This document shows positions 47,630 to 60,527 of a DNA stretch of 64,000 bases, piece by piece; the stretch's first letter is position 1; each line of letters opens with the position of its first letter. Below the pieces are notes generated by a model. The model had not been told where the DNA came from, ran no database searches, and saw only the letters and a program-made list of their open reading frames with translations. The translations under genes and the position numbers were made by a program. The stretch comes from Anticarsia gemmatalis (lineage: Eukaryota; Arthropoda; Insecta; Lepidoptera; Erebidae), in the NCBI RefSeq assembly GCF_050436995.1, contig NC_134760.1, forward strand, positions 11,860,001 through 11,924,000, given 5' to 3'.

Positions 47630-47880
47630 TCACACACCTCGAACCTTACATCCTTCAGTGAACAATACACAATTATAATCGGTCCAGTAGTCGGCGGGCC
47701 CTTCCGATGTCTTGCAGGCTCGTGTAATAGGCTCGTCCACTTTATTACCAGTACCTTGATACGAGGCATACGACTGATGAACGTTTCCGTACATCGGAAC
47801 GTAATTGCGCGTGAAAATGCCGTGACGGAAGATCAAGATGTTTTTAAGTGCATGTTGATTTAAAGTACCGTGGCTTTATG
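47630..47880 (-). CDS. Unrecognised coding-looking exon, possible 3' terminal exon
   Basis: A minus-strand frame is open from about 47880 to a TGA at 47630-47632. It ends with a Cys-containing stretch (RACKTSEGPADYWTDYNCVL, FTEGCKVRGV). The stretch is near 50% GC in surroundings of about 30%. I do not recognise a domain. There is no convincing in-frame ATG at the start, and no clear acceptor was found, so the 5' border is unknown. An AATAAA follows 36 bp after the stop. It could be the last exon of a gene extending to the right, an old gene fragment, or a GC-rich non-coding block. Confidence 0.35.
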
Positions 47881-47899
47881 AGGTTTCAATGTGTTTAGC

Positions 47900-49290
47900 A
47901 GATGTAGTAATGAGAAATAAGCTAGGTCTCTTCACGCTATAATAGGGATTTTAAGTAGGGCTTACGCTAGTAGAGTTAATCGGATTTTACTTACCGATGG
48001 GGTAGTGGAACTACTTATTTAATTTTAGCATTAAACAATCCTCTTTTGGCGCCATAATGGGATGCAAGCTTTTTATTGTTATTCTTGTTTCTTCGTATCT
48101 GTTTTATTGTGTCTGTTTGTCTTTTGGAAGCATTGTGTTTTTGCATCAAAAGTATTTTTTTTCTTTCTTCCTAATGACGTTTATAAAGACTGCTCGCTAA
48201 ATTCAAATATGATTATGGCGTAAATCAGAGTCCAATCTCGGTTGAGGTATGACATAGAATCATAGAATGTTGATCATTTTTTACTTAAAGAAGTTGCCAA
48301 TACTTCTTACAAACTCTACTTAACTGCAAATCTTCCAAATGAAAACTGTGAAGAGTTATTTAAAAGGGATTACAGCACCTACTTATTCTATAAAATATAT
48401 CGCACTTACGACATACAAAGTTCATACTATCAAATAAATATGTTACTAAGTACCGATACTAAAGGCCTAGTACATAAAACGTCCACTAGGTGTCGCATCT
48501 GACATTATATTCGCACGGCGCTAGTTGCGCTGTCATATACACTGCAGTTTATTCGTTCGAACTGTACTTGGTCGTAAAATTGTTAGGTTATGTACAAGTT
48601 AGTATATTAGCTATTGGTATTCTATAGGGAATTTGTGCAGTGAAAGAGGTGTTGAGTTTTATTTGAGGGATAGATAATTTATAGTTGTTGCGTTCCATCG
48701 TTTGTGTATACTGTATATTGTAAAAGTCTATCTAATTTTACTTTTTATTCTAGTTTTTGTTTTACATTTTCATAATATTTACTTGTCTAAATTGTTATTT
48801 ATTATAAAAAATTTGCACGTATTATAAAAAATTAAACGCTAAGTTTGATGTATAATGAATATCATGGACAGTCCACAGCATAAAATAACGCTCTCTTATA
48901 CATGACTTAGTATGAGACTTATAATATATATTTAACATACAACAAGATAACTTAAGACAAACAAATATTTTGCAGCTAGAATACGTTACGAATCTATAAA
49001 ATACCTTACATAACATAGACTTTATCTTACTTTATTAACGTCCATTCGCACCTGGCAACACTCATTGACAAATGTTGCCATAATATACAAGGGTAACTCC
49101 CTTATAAATATCGTGATAAACACGGATGTTTACGTGGCATATGTAAGTGTAATGACGTCACTTCCGCTCGTCACGGCGGCTGGGTTCACATACTGTTTAA
49201 CTGTCATGTTAATACTACTTATTTTGGTTCAAGTGGTAATGCGATAATGTGTATTAACTAAAGTTGATTGTTGATATTTATGCTAAAGAG
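47900..49290. other. Intergenic, nothing recognised
   Basis: Short ORFs only (minus 48822-49016, plus 49065-49247), none with a domain or splice support. Confidence 0.35.
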
Positions 49291-49291
49291 G

Positions 49292-49545
49292 TCTTCTCGG
49301 TTCTGTGCTGTGGTGAACGCAACTGCTGATCACGATGTTTTATGTTCGATTCTCGGGTCGATCAAAATGTAATTAGTTTTTATTTATGTTAGGTTATTCT
49401 CAATAGAGGCCCAGAGTTTAGTTCCATGGCTAGTATATGGCAATGGACTCCTCTATTTCATAAGACTAACATTGTAAATGGCGAAACGTGGGTGTATTTC
49501 ATACAACTTCTACACGCTTATAGGAGGCGTGATAATATGTCAATA
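49292..49545 (+). repeat. tRNA-derived SINE, noctuid type, decayed
   Basis: The B box GTTCGATTCTCGGGTCGATC is followed by GTTATTCTCAATAGAGGCCC, GGCTAGTATATGGCAATGGA and TATAGGAGGCGTGATAATAT, the block order I recall for a common SINE of Helicoverpa-type moths. The 102-codon ORF from 49426 starts within this SINE and is not a gene. Confidence 0.65.
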
Positions 49546-50326
49546 TTATTTTATATCATATGGATTTGTTATTATTTCGCTCGAGTTTCTTCTCACAAGC
49601 AACCAAACAAAGCAAGCTTTTCCGAAACGGTCGAAAAACTATATGACTTTTTCAAATACTTTGTACAAAGCATTGGGGTTGTAATTTGTTTTGAATTCTT
49701 AGTTTATTACGTTATGTGCAACGTAATTAAATAGCCAATTATTTTCTTATTACATTACAATTTCACTAACTGAAATACCGAGTGTTCATACACCAATAAG
49801 TAGGTCTATTACACAAGTGCTAATTACATTTTACACCTAATAAAGATAATTATAATTACTTCATTTAAAAAGCTTCAAATAATTATACCGCTAATTATTT
49901 TACGCTAGCCGGCCCCTTTTACTTTTTATTGTAAAAGAGTTACTCAACTTTTCATACAAGCTAATATTTGATTAGAACTTTTTTAAATAGACGACTGAAA
50001 TCTAGGTATTATAAGGTTAATATAACACTCTTCCATTACTTAATGACTGATTCTCCGACAACGCACAGCCGAAGAAACTTATGGCAAGTAACTGAAAGTT
50101 AACATGAAAGATGATATTCCACCCCGAAAAAAGTGAAATTTTACACAAGCAAAGCCGCGGACGGAAACTCGGACTCGTCTATTATACACTTCGATCTTCA
50201 TAGTGACGTGTTAGAACTCGTATTCGTTTCCTTATCAATAGTGTTTCAATAAGGGCGACTGTTATGTAATGACAGTATGTATTTAATAGTTATTTACAGA
50301 TTGTATCAATATTTAATACAAATCAA

Positions 50327-50367
50327 TAATAATTTACCCAATACATAGTGTATTGGGTAAATTATTA
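50327..50367. repeat. 19-bp perfect inverted repeat
   Basis: TAATAATTTACCCAATACA is inverted as TGTATTGGGTAAATTATTA after a 3-nt loop (TAG). No family partner was found in the window. Confidence 0.7.
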
Positions 50368-50879
50368 TCACATGAACAATGTTCGATTTATTCCAAGTGA
50401 AACACGACTTCACAGTTTAAATACTACCCAATATCAACTAATCTTCGTACTCATAGACCACCCATAATTAAAACCAACACGACACGACACAAAAACACAC
50501 CTTATCCGCAAGCTTTAGAGTTCAAATTCACTTAAATTAAAACAGATGTAGAATGCTAATTAGTGGGGAAACTCGTGCGCAGTGTGTGAACAAACACCGT
50601 ATTCAAGGATACTATTGTTGTTTTAGTTTTCAATGAGACGGTACAAGGTCAGTTGGTTTTCTATGAAGCTGTTTTTTCAAATATTGTGACCTTTATGATG
50701 TAAAAGAGCTACAAAAGTGCAGTAGTTGGATTTGGGATAGAATCAGATATGAGCCAAGTAAAACATCTTTGGCTATCAAAGTTTCTATTCTAACATAGTT
50801 GTCTGATTGTAAAGCAGAGCTCGTTCTATGGTGACCAAATAACTTAGGTAGGTAGTAAAGTACATAGGGACCCACCTTA

Positions 50880-51050
50880 TTTTTTTTTATTCATTTTTAG
50901 TATTTGCTGTTATAGCGGCAACGGAAATACATCAACCAAATTTCAGCATTCTAACTATCACGGTTTACGAGATACAGCCCGGAGACAGACAGACAGTAGA
51001 GGCTTAGTAATAGAGTCCTGTTTTACCCTTTAGGTACGGAACCCTAAAAA
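50880..51050 (-). repeat. Repeat family G fragment
   Basis: TTTAGTATTTGCTGTTATAG, AACGGAAATACATCAACC, GATACAGCCCGGAGACAGAC and TACCCTTTAGGTACGGAACC are in the family order, same orientation as 36850-37255. Confidence 0.75.
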
Positions 51051-51059
51051 GAGAGGAAC

Positions 51060-53870
51060 AAACATTCTTTGCGTTAATTGTCACAGATACATTATTCATT
51101 GTACCTGTACTACTAGTTTCCGGAAAGCGATAATTCTCCCAAGTTAGATGGAGTTTTTAGATGGTTAGATCGAGATACAGCCGACTATCCGGTCTAGATT
51201 TCCTTTATTAACATGGCTTAATGGTAGCTACTGTTATCAGTCGAGCTCAGACCAGTCGACACCAACCAAGCACATTCCTTGCCGCAGCTGTTCAAGTCTT
51301 TTTACAATATTCTGTTTTTTTTTTTTATGTACTTAGTCGTTTTTACATTAGGCGACGTTTGTAGGTGTCCTGGGCAAGTTGTGTTAGTAGAATAAAAAAT
51401 AAAAATTATAAAATATTATTATTATTTTAATTTTGACTTTTGAAAAAAATTATACAGTCATCTTTAAAATTCTGTATGCGAAAGTTGTAGATAGTGAACG
51501 AATTTCACTAAAAACGACCCGTATTGTAGATTACATAACCCATTTAAATAAGCGGATCTATAAAAAATAGGGTTGCATTAGTATATTTTATGTAACAATC
51601 ATTCATATCCTAGTAAAATGACATCCTACATCATGATCTATATTATTTCCTAGTCTATCACGAACGACATTAACAACAAATCAAATCGATCATCTTCCGA
51701 CAACATGCATGAGTATTAAACTATCATCAATAAACATTGACATAGTGCGAATATCATTTCAAAAATGCGTGCACACCAGAGACAATTTAAATAGCCTATC
51801 ATTGTTTTTACCGGCGGCCATCTTCCGCATGCCTGCGCACGCGCAATAGGCATTTTAATGAGGTTTTTTGTTACACATTGTAGATTTAGTTTTTAATGCA
51901 TTTTATATGCACTAGATCGTTGTGTAAGTTTGTTCGTGATTGTATATACGTTATTATTTTGATGTATTGTTCGTGAGTTATGTTTTGATTGTGTTCTGAT
52001 AGTTTTATGATTGTTGTTTGTTTTTTTAAATACGCTAATGTCTCATCTCATCTATGAGATCACCTTTAATGTAAGAGTTTGGTTTCGATTTGTAGTAGTG
52101 TGAATATGACATTTAGAAGTATGAGTATTATAAAGACTAAGCGGGATAATGTTTATAAGAGGACGTTTAACCGACTTCAAAAAGAAGGAGGTGATCAATT
52201 CTCTAGTTTCTTTTTGTGTGATTTCATCCCCATCTGTGGAGTGTTTTTCGAAATTATTTGTTCTGAGTAAAGTTCATTTCGTAAGATTTATGTACCCATG
52301 CAATGAGGCTGTTGAAATTTATTAACGTTTTAACATATTTTACATTTCCTATTCCTCGATATCTAATTATTGAGGTAGCTTGTGTTTAGTATACTATTGT
52401 GTAGCTTTAACTAAGTTCTTTTAATAGTTATGCGAAAATTTACTTCCGTTCAAACTACGATTTTCCGTTGCATTTCCCTTCCAATTATTCTTGCAGAGCA
52501 TGCAGTTTTTCTGAACCTCTCACTAAGTAAATTACGGTTCGCAATTAAAACTACGTTTGTGCCTTAGGGGTGGAGGGTTTCTGCGTCATCAATTTATGGT
52601 AAAAGGATTTTGTGTTAAAAAATCTTTGTATTTGTTCGTAAATCAATTTAAATTCAAATCATTTATTGCTTACTAAGTTGTATATGCAAAAATAAGTCTT
52701 ATACTAGGGCGATGATAAACTTTGCAATTTTTTTGTTAACGAGTATTGATTTATTGAACAAATGATCTAAAATTACACCGAAGGAGTAGAAATGATAGTA
52801 GGCAGGCTTCTTTTTGATGTTTTTTTTGCAGTAGATAAAAAAAAATATGAAGACACCGAATAAACTAAGTTTGCATAATATACTCAATCTTAAGTAACAG
52901 ACGGACACATTCCGACATGGTTTCTTCCGAATTTATTTGTATCTTTGCCGCATTTATTAGGCCTTAAAATAACTTAAACTTGACACAATTTCCACGTAGC
53001 AACTAACAAAACGTCGGCCACTCAACAAATTACAATTTCCTCATAATAATAGTAAAAATACCGTTAAAACTTCTTACAAATTTTCACTTTTATGACCAGT
53101 GTTAATGGTTGGCACTAATTTAGACATTTTATGAATAATTATAAACTTGTTTTCTACATATATTATCTATGTTTTGACTGAATGATAAATCATATTTTAA
53201 ATAGAAAAGGAATAAACGTATTAATAAGAATTACGAGATTATTCGAAGGTGTGAATAAGGATATTTTATATAATATGTTTTTGAGAATAATGATCGGTTT
53301 AAATCAAAAGATGATTTGCATAAATTCGTTATGTCAACTGGATAAGTGAGTTTTTAAAGATAGATAAAAAATCTTTTTGCATATGCTCAAGCTTTGCAAT
53401 TCCTTATTCTCGTAGGAGTGTAATACAAAGACTAATTACAACGATCTATGGAAAAATGTTTATTTCAGCATTGTGTTCTCCTTTAATTATTTTTTCATGT
53501 ATCTACAAAATTACTACAGTTAAACTGAACTTTAAGAATTTATTTAATATTAATAGGTACATAAAAGCTACCGAACGGCCACTGAAATAATTTTTTGCTT
53601 TACCATCATTTGAGGTATTGAACTAAAATCAAGACCCTGCTTCAGAAACTCCAAAAAATTTAATTGTTGGTCACCCTTCAGAATAAAACACTCTTCTTAC
53701 AATCATCAACTAACCTAAACATAGCACTAGTGGTTAATAAGTCAAGTTCACAATACGCGTGTTGAGAACAGTCTCAACTCTCATACGGCGAGAGAACAAT
53801 AGCTAACACTTCATCTCGCCACCGTTACCGACGTGTTTGACACACAACTCGTTTGACATTATAAAATGTT
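51060..53870. other. Intergenic, nothing recognised
   Basis: AT-rich. The short ORFs at 52079-52270 (+) and 52699-52908 (-) show no domain. No repeat family of this window is evident here. Confidence 0.35.
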
Positions 53871-53875
53871 TCGTT

Positions 53876-54155
53876 TTGTAGGGTTCCGTACCCAAAGGGT
53901 AAAAATGGGACCCTATTCTATTCTTCTCCTCTGACTGTTCTTCTGTCCGTATATCATCAAGCTGTATTGCATAAACAGTAATAGCTAAGAAGCTATAATT
54001 TTCTCAAATTATGAATTTTCGTTGCACCTATAATAACTAATACTAAAAATTTAAAAATATATGAATATACAGGTGGGTCCCCATACAATAACCGTGATTT
54101 TTTTTGTACGAAACCCTCCGTGCGTGAGTCCGACTCACACTTGGCCGTTTTTTTT
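53876..54155 (+). repeat. Repeat family G, plus-strand copy
   Basis: It starts TAGGGTTCCGTACCCAAAGG and ends with GTCCGACTCACACTTGGCCG and a T run, with the ATAATAACTAATACTAAAAA block between. It runs in reverse orientation to the other two copies. Confidence 0.8.
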
Positions 54156-54420
54156 TTACTTAAGGTGCGGCTGTTATGGGTTTTTAGTCCATTGTGATTT
54201 TCGGTTGTTAAATATTGTTTAGGTGTGGCTACTTTGAGGCCTTGAAGGCATTTGATAGCTCGTAAAAACCGTCTTAGTGCTTTTTGTAACAAATATAGGC
54301 ACAGGAAAGAAAAAAAAATGTTGAATAAACAAAAAAGTAAGTGCGATTATAATTATTCGTTTTAGAAGAATACTTGTGTTGACGGAATAATTTAGGTTGG
54401 TCCGACTAGACCCCAAAAAC

Positions 54421-54500
54421 CTATTTGTAGGTCACACAAATACATAATTTATCGTGTGGGAACCGAACCACGCACAGCGGCAAAGGCACGACTTGGTAAC
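54421..54500 (-). repeat. tRNA-derived SINE fragment
   Basis: The minus strand reads CGTGGTTCGGTTCCCACACG, a B-box-like motif, then TTATGTATTTGTGTGACC. It adjoins the family F tail to its right. Confidence 0.5.
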
Positions 54501-54569
54501 CTTATTTATAAAACACTGCACAACGGACATCGACAAATGCAAACTTATAGAAACACCGGTATCACGATC

Positions 54570-54875
54570 ATAATAATTGTCAATGTAAGGGCAAGTTTCA
54601 GCTGCCACCTGGTCAAGAAAGTGGTTCCAAGTGGTCGATGGTTCGAACCCGAGACAACACATCAATGCCTTCTCGAAGTTATGTGTGTATTAGAAATAAT
54701 ATAACTTGCACTATGGTGAAGCAAAACATCGTGATGCATGCCTAAAAATTTATTAACAAATTTCTTGAGGCCATGCAAAGTCCCCAACCGCACTTTGCCC
54801 GCAAGGCCTTACCCCTCCCTTGTTCGGGAGGAGACCCTTGCCCAGCAGTGGGACAGAAATGGGTGAAAAAAAACC
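54570..54875 (+). repeat. LINE-type 3' region, family F, longest copy
   Basis: AAGTTTCAGCTGCCACCTGG, GTGGTTCCAAGTGGTCGATG, GGTTCGAACCCGAGACAAC and TTATGTGTGTATTAGAAATA precede the tail GGGAGGAGACCCTTGCCCAG with CAGTGGGACAG. Shorter tail-only copies are elsewhere in the window. Confidence 0.75.
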
Positions 54876-54899
54876 TATCTGCTCGATAATATCACATCA

Positions 54900-55980
54900 A
54901 ATATTTTATATTATATTTTAGATACTTTATTATGTTTGAATGTTAAGTAGGTAGGTATTAATTTTTAGTTTCATATATATGTTAAGATTCTTGCCAACAA
55001 GCTTGAAAGCTTGGCGAGTAAAATTATCAGTTACCACATATGTAAAAATTACTTTTATTTCAATAAAAAAAAAAGTATGTAAAACAACTGTCAGCAAAAT
55101 TCCATCTAGGAAGCCATCTGATAGCCAAGCTAACTGGCGTCTGATATAAACCAAGCCTTTTTCTACAACGTAGAGTTCAAACAAACAGAGATGAGCCATT
55201 TCCCATATATTACGACAAGCGAGAGCATCAACAAAGCGATCATCTACACATAACCACAAGCTCTACATTTCACTCTATTTGCTCTACCATTAACCGCGTA
55301 TTGTATTCACTGTTTGTAGAGACTCCCGCAGCAAGCCCCGACACTCGCCACTACAAATGTCTGGATATTTGTTTATTTTAACTCTACCTAGAGTTTGTAT
55401 TTTTAAACTTCTGTAAAGCTTATGTAGAGACGTTTTGAAATAAATTGATTATTCGTTAAGAAATTGTATGCGTATGATTTTACTTATTCATTTAGTTTAG
55501 TTAGGGAAAGACGAATTGTTATTTTTAATTTAGATAAGAATATTATTATTAAATGGTAACAATGTATGTATAGATAGATATAAAAGAACACATAAGTATT
55601 CATGCCTAATTTTCTGTTAGTTGAATGAAAACTAGGCTATAGATATCGACGATCATAACTTATCTCAAATCAAATAAAAAAGCATTGATATTTAAATGCA
55701 AATAAACAAGTTCGGGTGTTATAAAACAGATTTCAAACTAATCAATCTAGAATTCTTTACAGATTGACACTTCTGTCCAATGACACTATTTTATTATTTC
55801 TGAATCTAAATGAAGTCAAACTACAAAACTTTCAAGTCAATTCAAAATAGATCATAAAATGAAACAATTTATTGACATTTGACAGAAATATTTAGAATAT
55901 TCACGAAAACTTTTATATCGATAAATATTTATAGCCTAGAGACTCTTGCTCACGACTCAGTCCGCGTGAACTATAGTTAT
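54900..55980. other. Intergenic, nothing recognised
   Basis: The minus-strand ORF 54930-55259 has no recognisable domain and no splice context. The rest is AT-rich spacer. Confidence 0.35.
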
Positions 55981-55999
55981 ATCTATTTGTTTGAACTAG

Positions 56000-56208
56000 A
56001 ATATTTGTTTGAACGCGCTAATCTCAGGAACTACTGGTCCGATTTGAAAAATTCTTTCAGTGTTAGATAGTCCATTTATCGAGGAAGGTTATAGGCTATA
56101 TATCATCACGCTACTACCAATAGTAGCAGAGTACCAGTGAAAAATGTTATAAAAACGGGACCCATTCTCTCTTATGTGACGCAAGCGAAGTTGCGCGGGT
56201 CAGCTAGT
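56000..56208 (+). mobile_element. Family A element, 5'-truncated
   Basis: It starts within TTTGTTTGAACGCGCTAATC and ends GCGGGTCAGCTAGT, lacking the TATACTAATATTATAAAG end. A small deletion removes part of the AAAACGGG..GACCC block. Confidence 0.85.
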
Positions 56209-56394
56209 GGCTTATAAAGTGGTAAAAGATAGAGGTATAATCTAGCAATTTTGTAGAGAGCCTTGTATGCAAGCTTCGTGGATGTATAAAACCTTCCTAT
56301 GCATCTGACGGTAGCCTGTTTGAAATAGCTACGTTCATATCAATCTAAATAAATCTTGCCTACATAGGACTTATTACTAGTTTGTCTTCTTCTG

Positions 56395-56515
56395 GAACTT
56401 AAACTACAAAATAATTAGGATTCATCAAAATCCGTTGAGTAGTTTCGGCGTAATTGCGTTAAAAACATTAAAAATCTTTGGCGTGTATAATGTGTAATAT
56501 TAGTTTAGATATAGA
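56395..56515 (+). repeat. RTE-like 3' tail fragment
   Basis: ATCAAAATCCGTTGAGTAGT, TTTCGGCGTAATTGCG and AATATTAGTTTAGAT form the tail typical, as I recall, of RTE-type repeats in Lepidoptera. Confidence 0.5.
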
Positions 56516-56729
56516 TTATTATAACTGCGAGGTATACCAACGGAATTTTTATTGAAACTCGATTGGAATTTACGATTTGAAATACTTATGCAAAAATTTG
56601 TTTTGTTAAGCGTTCCACGACCGTACGAGCGTGGCGATGAATTAATAACTCGATAACACTAAGCTGACATACACAAATAAATAATTTATTGAGTATGTCT
56701 TTTTAAGAGAGGTTTTTAAACTATAAATC

Positions 56730-56975
56730 TATACTAATATTATAAAGCTGAAGAGTTTGTTTGTTTGTTTGAACGCGCTAATCTCAGGAACTACTGGTCC
56801 CATTAAAATTCTTTCAGTGTTAGATAGCCCATTTATCGAGGAAGGTTATAGGCTATATATCATCACGCTACGACCAATAGGAGCAGAGTACCAGTAAAAA
56901 ATGTTACAAAAACGGGAATAATTTTGACCCATTCTCTCTTATGTGACGCAAGCGAAGTTGCGCGGGTCAGCTAGT
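56730..56975 (+). mobile_element. Family A element, full copy
   Basis: It starts ATACTAATATTATAAAGCTG and ends GCGCGGGTCAGCTAGT. This is a good reference copy for the family. Confidence 0.9.
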
Positions 56976-57211
56976 AATATATATGTAGGATGAATTGTAC
57001 TTTTAAAACGCCGCCATTCACACTTAAGGAGCATGGTTATGAATTAATAACTGGATAATACTAAGCTGACTTAAACAAATGTGTTTTTGAATACGTCTTT
57101 ATAATTTACAGGTTTTAAAATAGTCAGCTTGTGATCACGGCCTGTGTAACTAGCGCTAAAATTTTAAACACGCCAATATTTTTCTCGTATATTTAACTAT
57201 TTTATAATAAA

Positions 57212-57475
57212 CTAGCTGACCCGCGCAACTTCGCTTGCGTCCAATAAGAGAGAATGGGTGAAATTTTTCCCTGTTTTTGTAACATTTTTTATTGCTACTC
57301 TGCTTTCAATAGTCGTAGCGTGATGATATACAGATTATATAGCCTATAGCCTTCCTCGATAAATGGGCTAGGTGTCTAACACTGAAATAATTTTTCGAAT
57401 CGGACCAGTAGTTACTGAGATTAGCGCGTTCAAACAAACAAACAAACTCTTCAGTTTTATAATATTAGTATAGAT
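57212..57475 (-). mobile_element. Family A element, full copy
   Basis: Plus-strand reading starts CTAGCTGACCCGCGCAACTT and ends TTTATAATATTAGTATAGAT. It lies about 240 bp from the previous copy in opposite orientation. Confidence 0.9.
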
Positions 57476-57700
57476 ATGCAACGCGAAAGTTTAAAGAGAA
57501 GCAAGTTATCAGTTCATGAAAGAATGCAGCCTGCATTTGGCCTAGTTTATACATGCTTTGTAGTTTGTACCTATATCGTTATTGTTTTAGTATTGTACTA
57601 AATTCAGACATTTCTATTTAATCGTGTTGTATGTGTATGTAAAGTTTTCCAAAATTTTACGATGGATTGTTACGTAAAATTAACTTCTGCTTATTCTTCT

Positions 57701-57876
57701 TATCGTATGGTTAGTGGTCAACCTGGTGTCAAAGTTGTTCAAGCCGCCAGAAGGCCTTTGACGTGGATACGTGCCTTCCGGAGCACGGAGACGCCCAGTT
57801 CAAATACCACTATGCGGTCACCTATCTATAGAATGACCGCGCCAAGGTTTGCTTAACCCACAGATCGTTTACCGAC
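57701..57876 (+). repeat. Dispersed repeat family C
   Basis: TATCGTATGGTTAGTGGTCA, TTCAAGCCGCCAGAAGGCCT, AATACCACTATGCGGTCACC and CACAGATCGTTTACCGAC are in the same order as 1781-1995. The ORF overlapping it (57662-57856) is repeat sequence. Confidence 0.75.
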
Positions 57877-57899
57877 GGGTGTGCGCAACTGGCTATGGG

Positions 57900-59650
57900 G
57901 CCAAAATTAACAAAATATACTTACGACGTTTTTTTCCGAAATTAATCTTGAATCGGCTATGTATCCAAAATTATGTTAAGTAAAATAGTCCCTAAGAATT
58001 TTCTTACAAGATAATTTTACATAGTAATATCATACTTATTAGTTTAATTTATTGACATATCTTAAGTAACACGACCTCTGACATTATTATCTTGTTACCC
58101 GTAAAGCAATAAAACTAAAAAATACATAAATAAATGCCTTAAAAATGTCGTAAAAATGGCGTATTAAAAACACATTTAAATATACACAATAGACAATCGT
58201 AAATTACTTTTAATATTAAGATATTAGTTTCGTCACATAAAGATGTCTGCCGTGCCCTCGACCGAAACAAATAAAATAAATATTTTACAACTTAATTGGT
58301 CACATTTTTATGTATTTTTAGGTCTGGTATCGATTACGATTGTGTTTAAATTAGTTTTAATTTATATTTCCGTTTTTTTAATGGCAACTTAAACCGAAGA
58401 CCATAAAGCATAAAATTTTGCGTTTTATTTTCAGATTTAAACACTTGTTATAAAAGTACAAATAAATATGAATCAATCAAACTAGCATAATATTCTTTTT
58501 TGTTTACCTTAATGTCAAATGTAGATTATTTATTAACCTAAACCTAATTAAATTTTTATTAATATAGTTCAATTTATTTTTTAATAGTCATTAAAAGAAC
58601 AATTCTATCCAAGCTTAAATACCTATTCCAATGTAGTCACCCATCTTCAAAATGACCGCGACATCTATAGCTTAGCCTTACAATTTATTCATAGACAATC
58701 AAATGCAGCTAACTACAAGCTATATCAAAAAAGTATATTCTTAGAAATAGTAATAATTAAATGGAAGCAGGTAGGAGAATCATATAAAAAGTTAATACAT
58801 ATTTTGAGAGTCATGTTAGAATGTTCGGATGTAAAATATCGCCGGTTCGATGTCCGACTCGTTAATTATAAGGCGGTGGATTTTTACACCCAGGGTTGCC
58901 ATACAACAGTTGTAAAGCGAAACGTATTTATATTATTTTAGCACACCTGGAAGGTTGTTATAATATTCCTAAAGTTAGCTTTTATTGCCAGAAATGCTTG
59001 CTTGATAACTTCATTTAAAATTTTATTGTTATAGGTAATTTTAACTTATTTTCCAGTTTAAAAGGTTAGATATTTATTTGAAAATGATGTCGTGCTCGTG
59101 ACCAATCTGTTTTGGATTTCTGTATTTAAACAAGTTCAGATTTTATTTTATGTGTATTAGTTATTTCGAAATTACCCCGATTCAAGTGAATTTAACCTCA
59201 TTTAAAAAACAAACTTATTATTTTAGTTTCAAAAATTTATTTACCCTAAATAATATACTTACAGCGTAAGATAATAAACATTCTATCTTAATCATTGGCA
59301 GCCCTACCATTTGAAACACACGAAACCGGGTTGATCGTACTTCGGAATGTAGAGCAGATATTAATGAGTCGAATATTTTATAATTACTTACGTACTACGA
59401 CCGTCCATCATACAGCCAATGTGGAAGAAAGTCTGTTTGTTACATTTACATACCAAACTACTGACCCCGTTGAGATTCGGTTTGTTCGGTTCAGTTGACT
59501 CGATTTAAGGGCATCGTTGAAGCAGTGATTGGTAAATGGAAAAGCTTTTTGTGGTCAGTGTTTTGAGTGAGTGAGTTTCTTTATACTTGCGAGATATTAA
59601 GCACCTGTTTTTGTAAGGTGTTATTAAAATAATATAAATAGGTTTATAGG
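57900..59650. other. Intergenic, nothing recognised
   Basis: AT-rich spacer. The ORF at 59295-59498 (+) has no domain, no splice context and no similarity I can name. Confidence 0.35.
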
Positions 59651-59654
59651 TATA

Positions 59655-59880
59655 TATCTTACTAGCTGTGGACTATAGTTATATGGCTTTCTACCCGCAT
59701 TGCTCACGTTCCTGTGGTATTTTAGGGAAGCCAAACTATTATATTATGTCCTTTCTCGGGTCTCAAACTATCTTTTTACTGGCCTCCGCAGAGGCAAAAA
59801 CCACGATAAAATCATGTGTAATTCAGGGAGAAGAATTGTGGCCACTGTCCTACCATGGGTTTAATTTTAACTACATAAGA
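59655..59880 (+). repeat. Retroelement-derived fragment (weak)
   Basis: ACTAGCTGTGGACTATAG, GGCTTTCTACCCGCATTGCT and ATGTCCTTTCTCGGGTCTCA resemble the block order of a dispersed lepidopteran repeat (TAGCTGTACCCGCGAC type). The ORF across it is probably a by-product. Confidence 0.4.
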
Positions 59881-60468
59881 ACCTAATTACGTGACTATCT
59901 GAGTATACGGACCTAGGATGGTTTTTGATCATTGATTAGTCCTGCGTGGCAATGTACAACTATTCAAAACTATCATAAGAACCTTAAAATTTTATTTGTT
60001 TTAATTGATTTTATATAATATCCAATATTAGCCATACGTTTGTCTAGAGATAAAGTAACAAGTAAAGTTAATACCATTAATGCAAAGATTAACATCAAAT
60101 CGAAACAAAATGAAATTTACTTTTTTATATAAAACGACATGTAAGATCATTCTATCTACAAATCATTCAGATAAATAACAAGAATTTCTTATCAAACTAA
60201 TTTGAATATCTATCTTTATCAACGTCTAGTATTAAGACTGATTTATTACCTAGACTTTAGCGCTAATTTATTCTCGTTTACCTACTTTGGCTCGTAAATA
60301 ACCAAGTTTAGACTATTAACTATAAGCTGGTTTAATTTTAGCTTAATGTTTCAATTTCTATGTTAGCTACGCACTAGTCGGTAAAAAATTAGTGCTAGAC
60401 TATTACAAGTTAGTGCTTTAATAGATACTTAAAACATCCGTAACGGTAGTCATGATAGTCTTAGATAG

Positions 60469-60527
60469 ATAGGGAAACTACAATCTAATTAGTTAATTAT
60501 TAATTAATTAGATTGTAGTTTCCCTAT
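60469..60527. repeat. 23-bp inverted repeat next to a family A copy
   Basis: ATAGGGAAACTACAATCTAA at the left is inverted as TTAGATTGTAGTTTCCCTAT at the right, with an AT-rich loop. The right arm touches the first base of the family A copy at 60528. Confidence 0.8.

Noticed and set aside
49426..49734. 102-codon ORF on the plus strand
   Set aside because: It starts within a decayed tRNA-derived SINE, and its codons up to 49545 follow the SINE block order.
59668..59886. 72-codon ORF on the plus strand
   Set aside because: It follows the block order of a dispersed retroelement fragment rather than a protein family.
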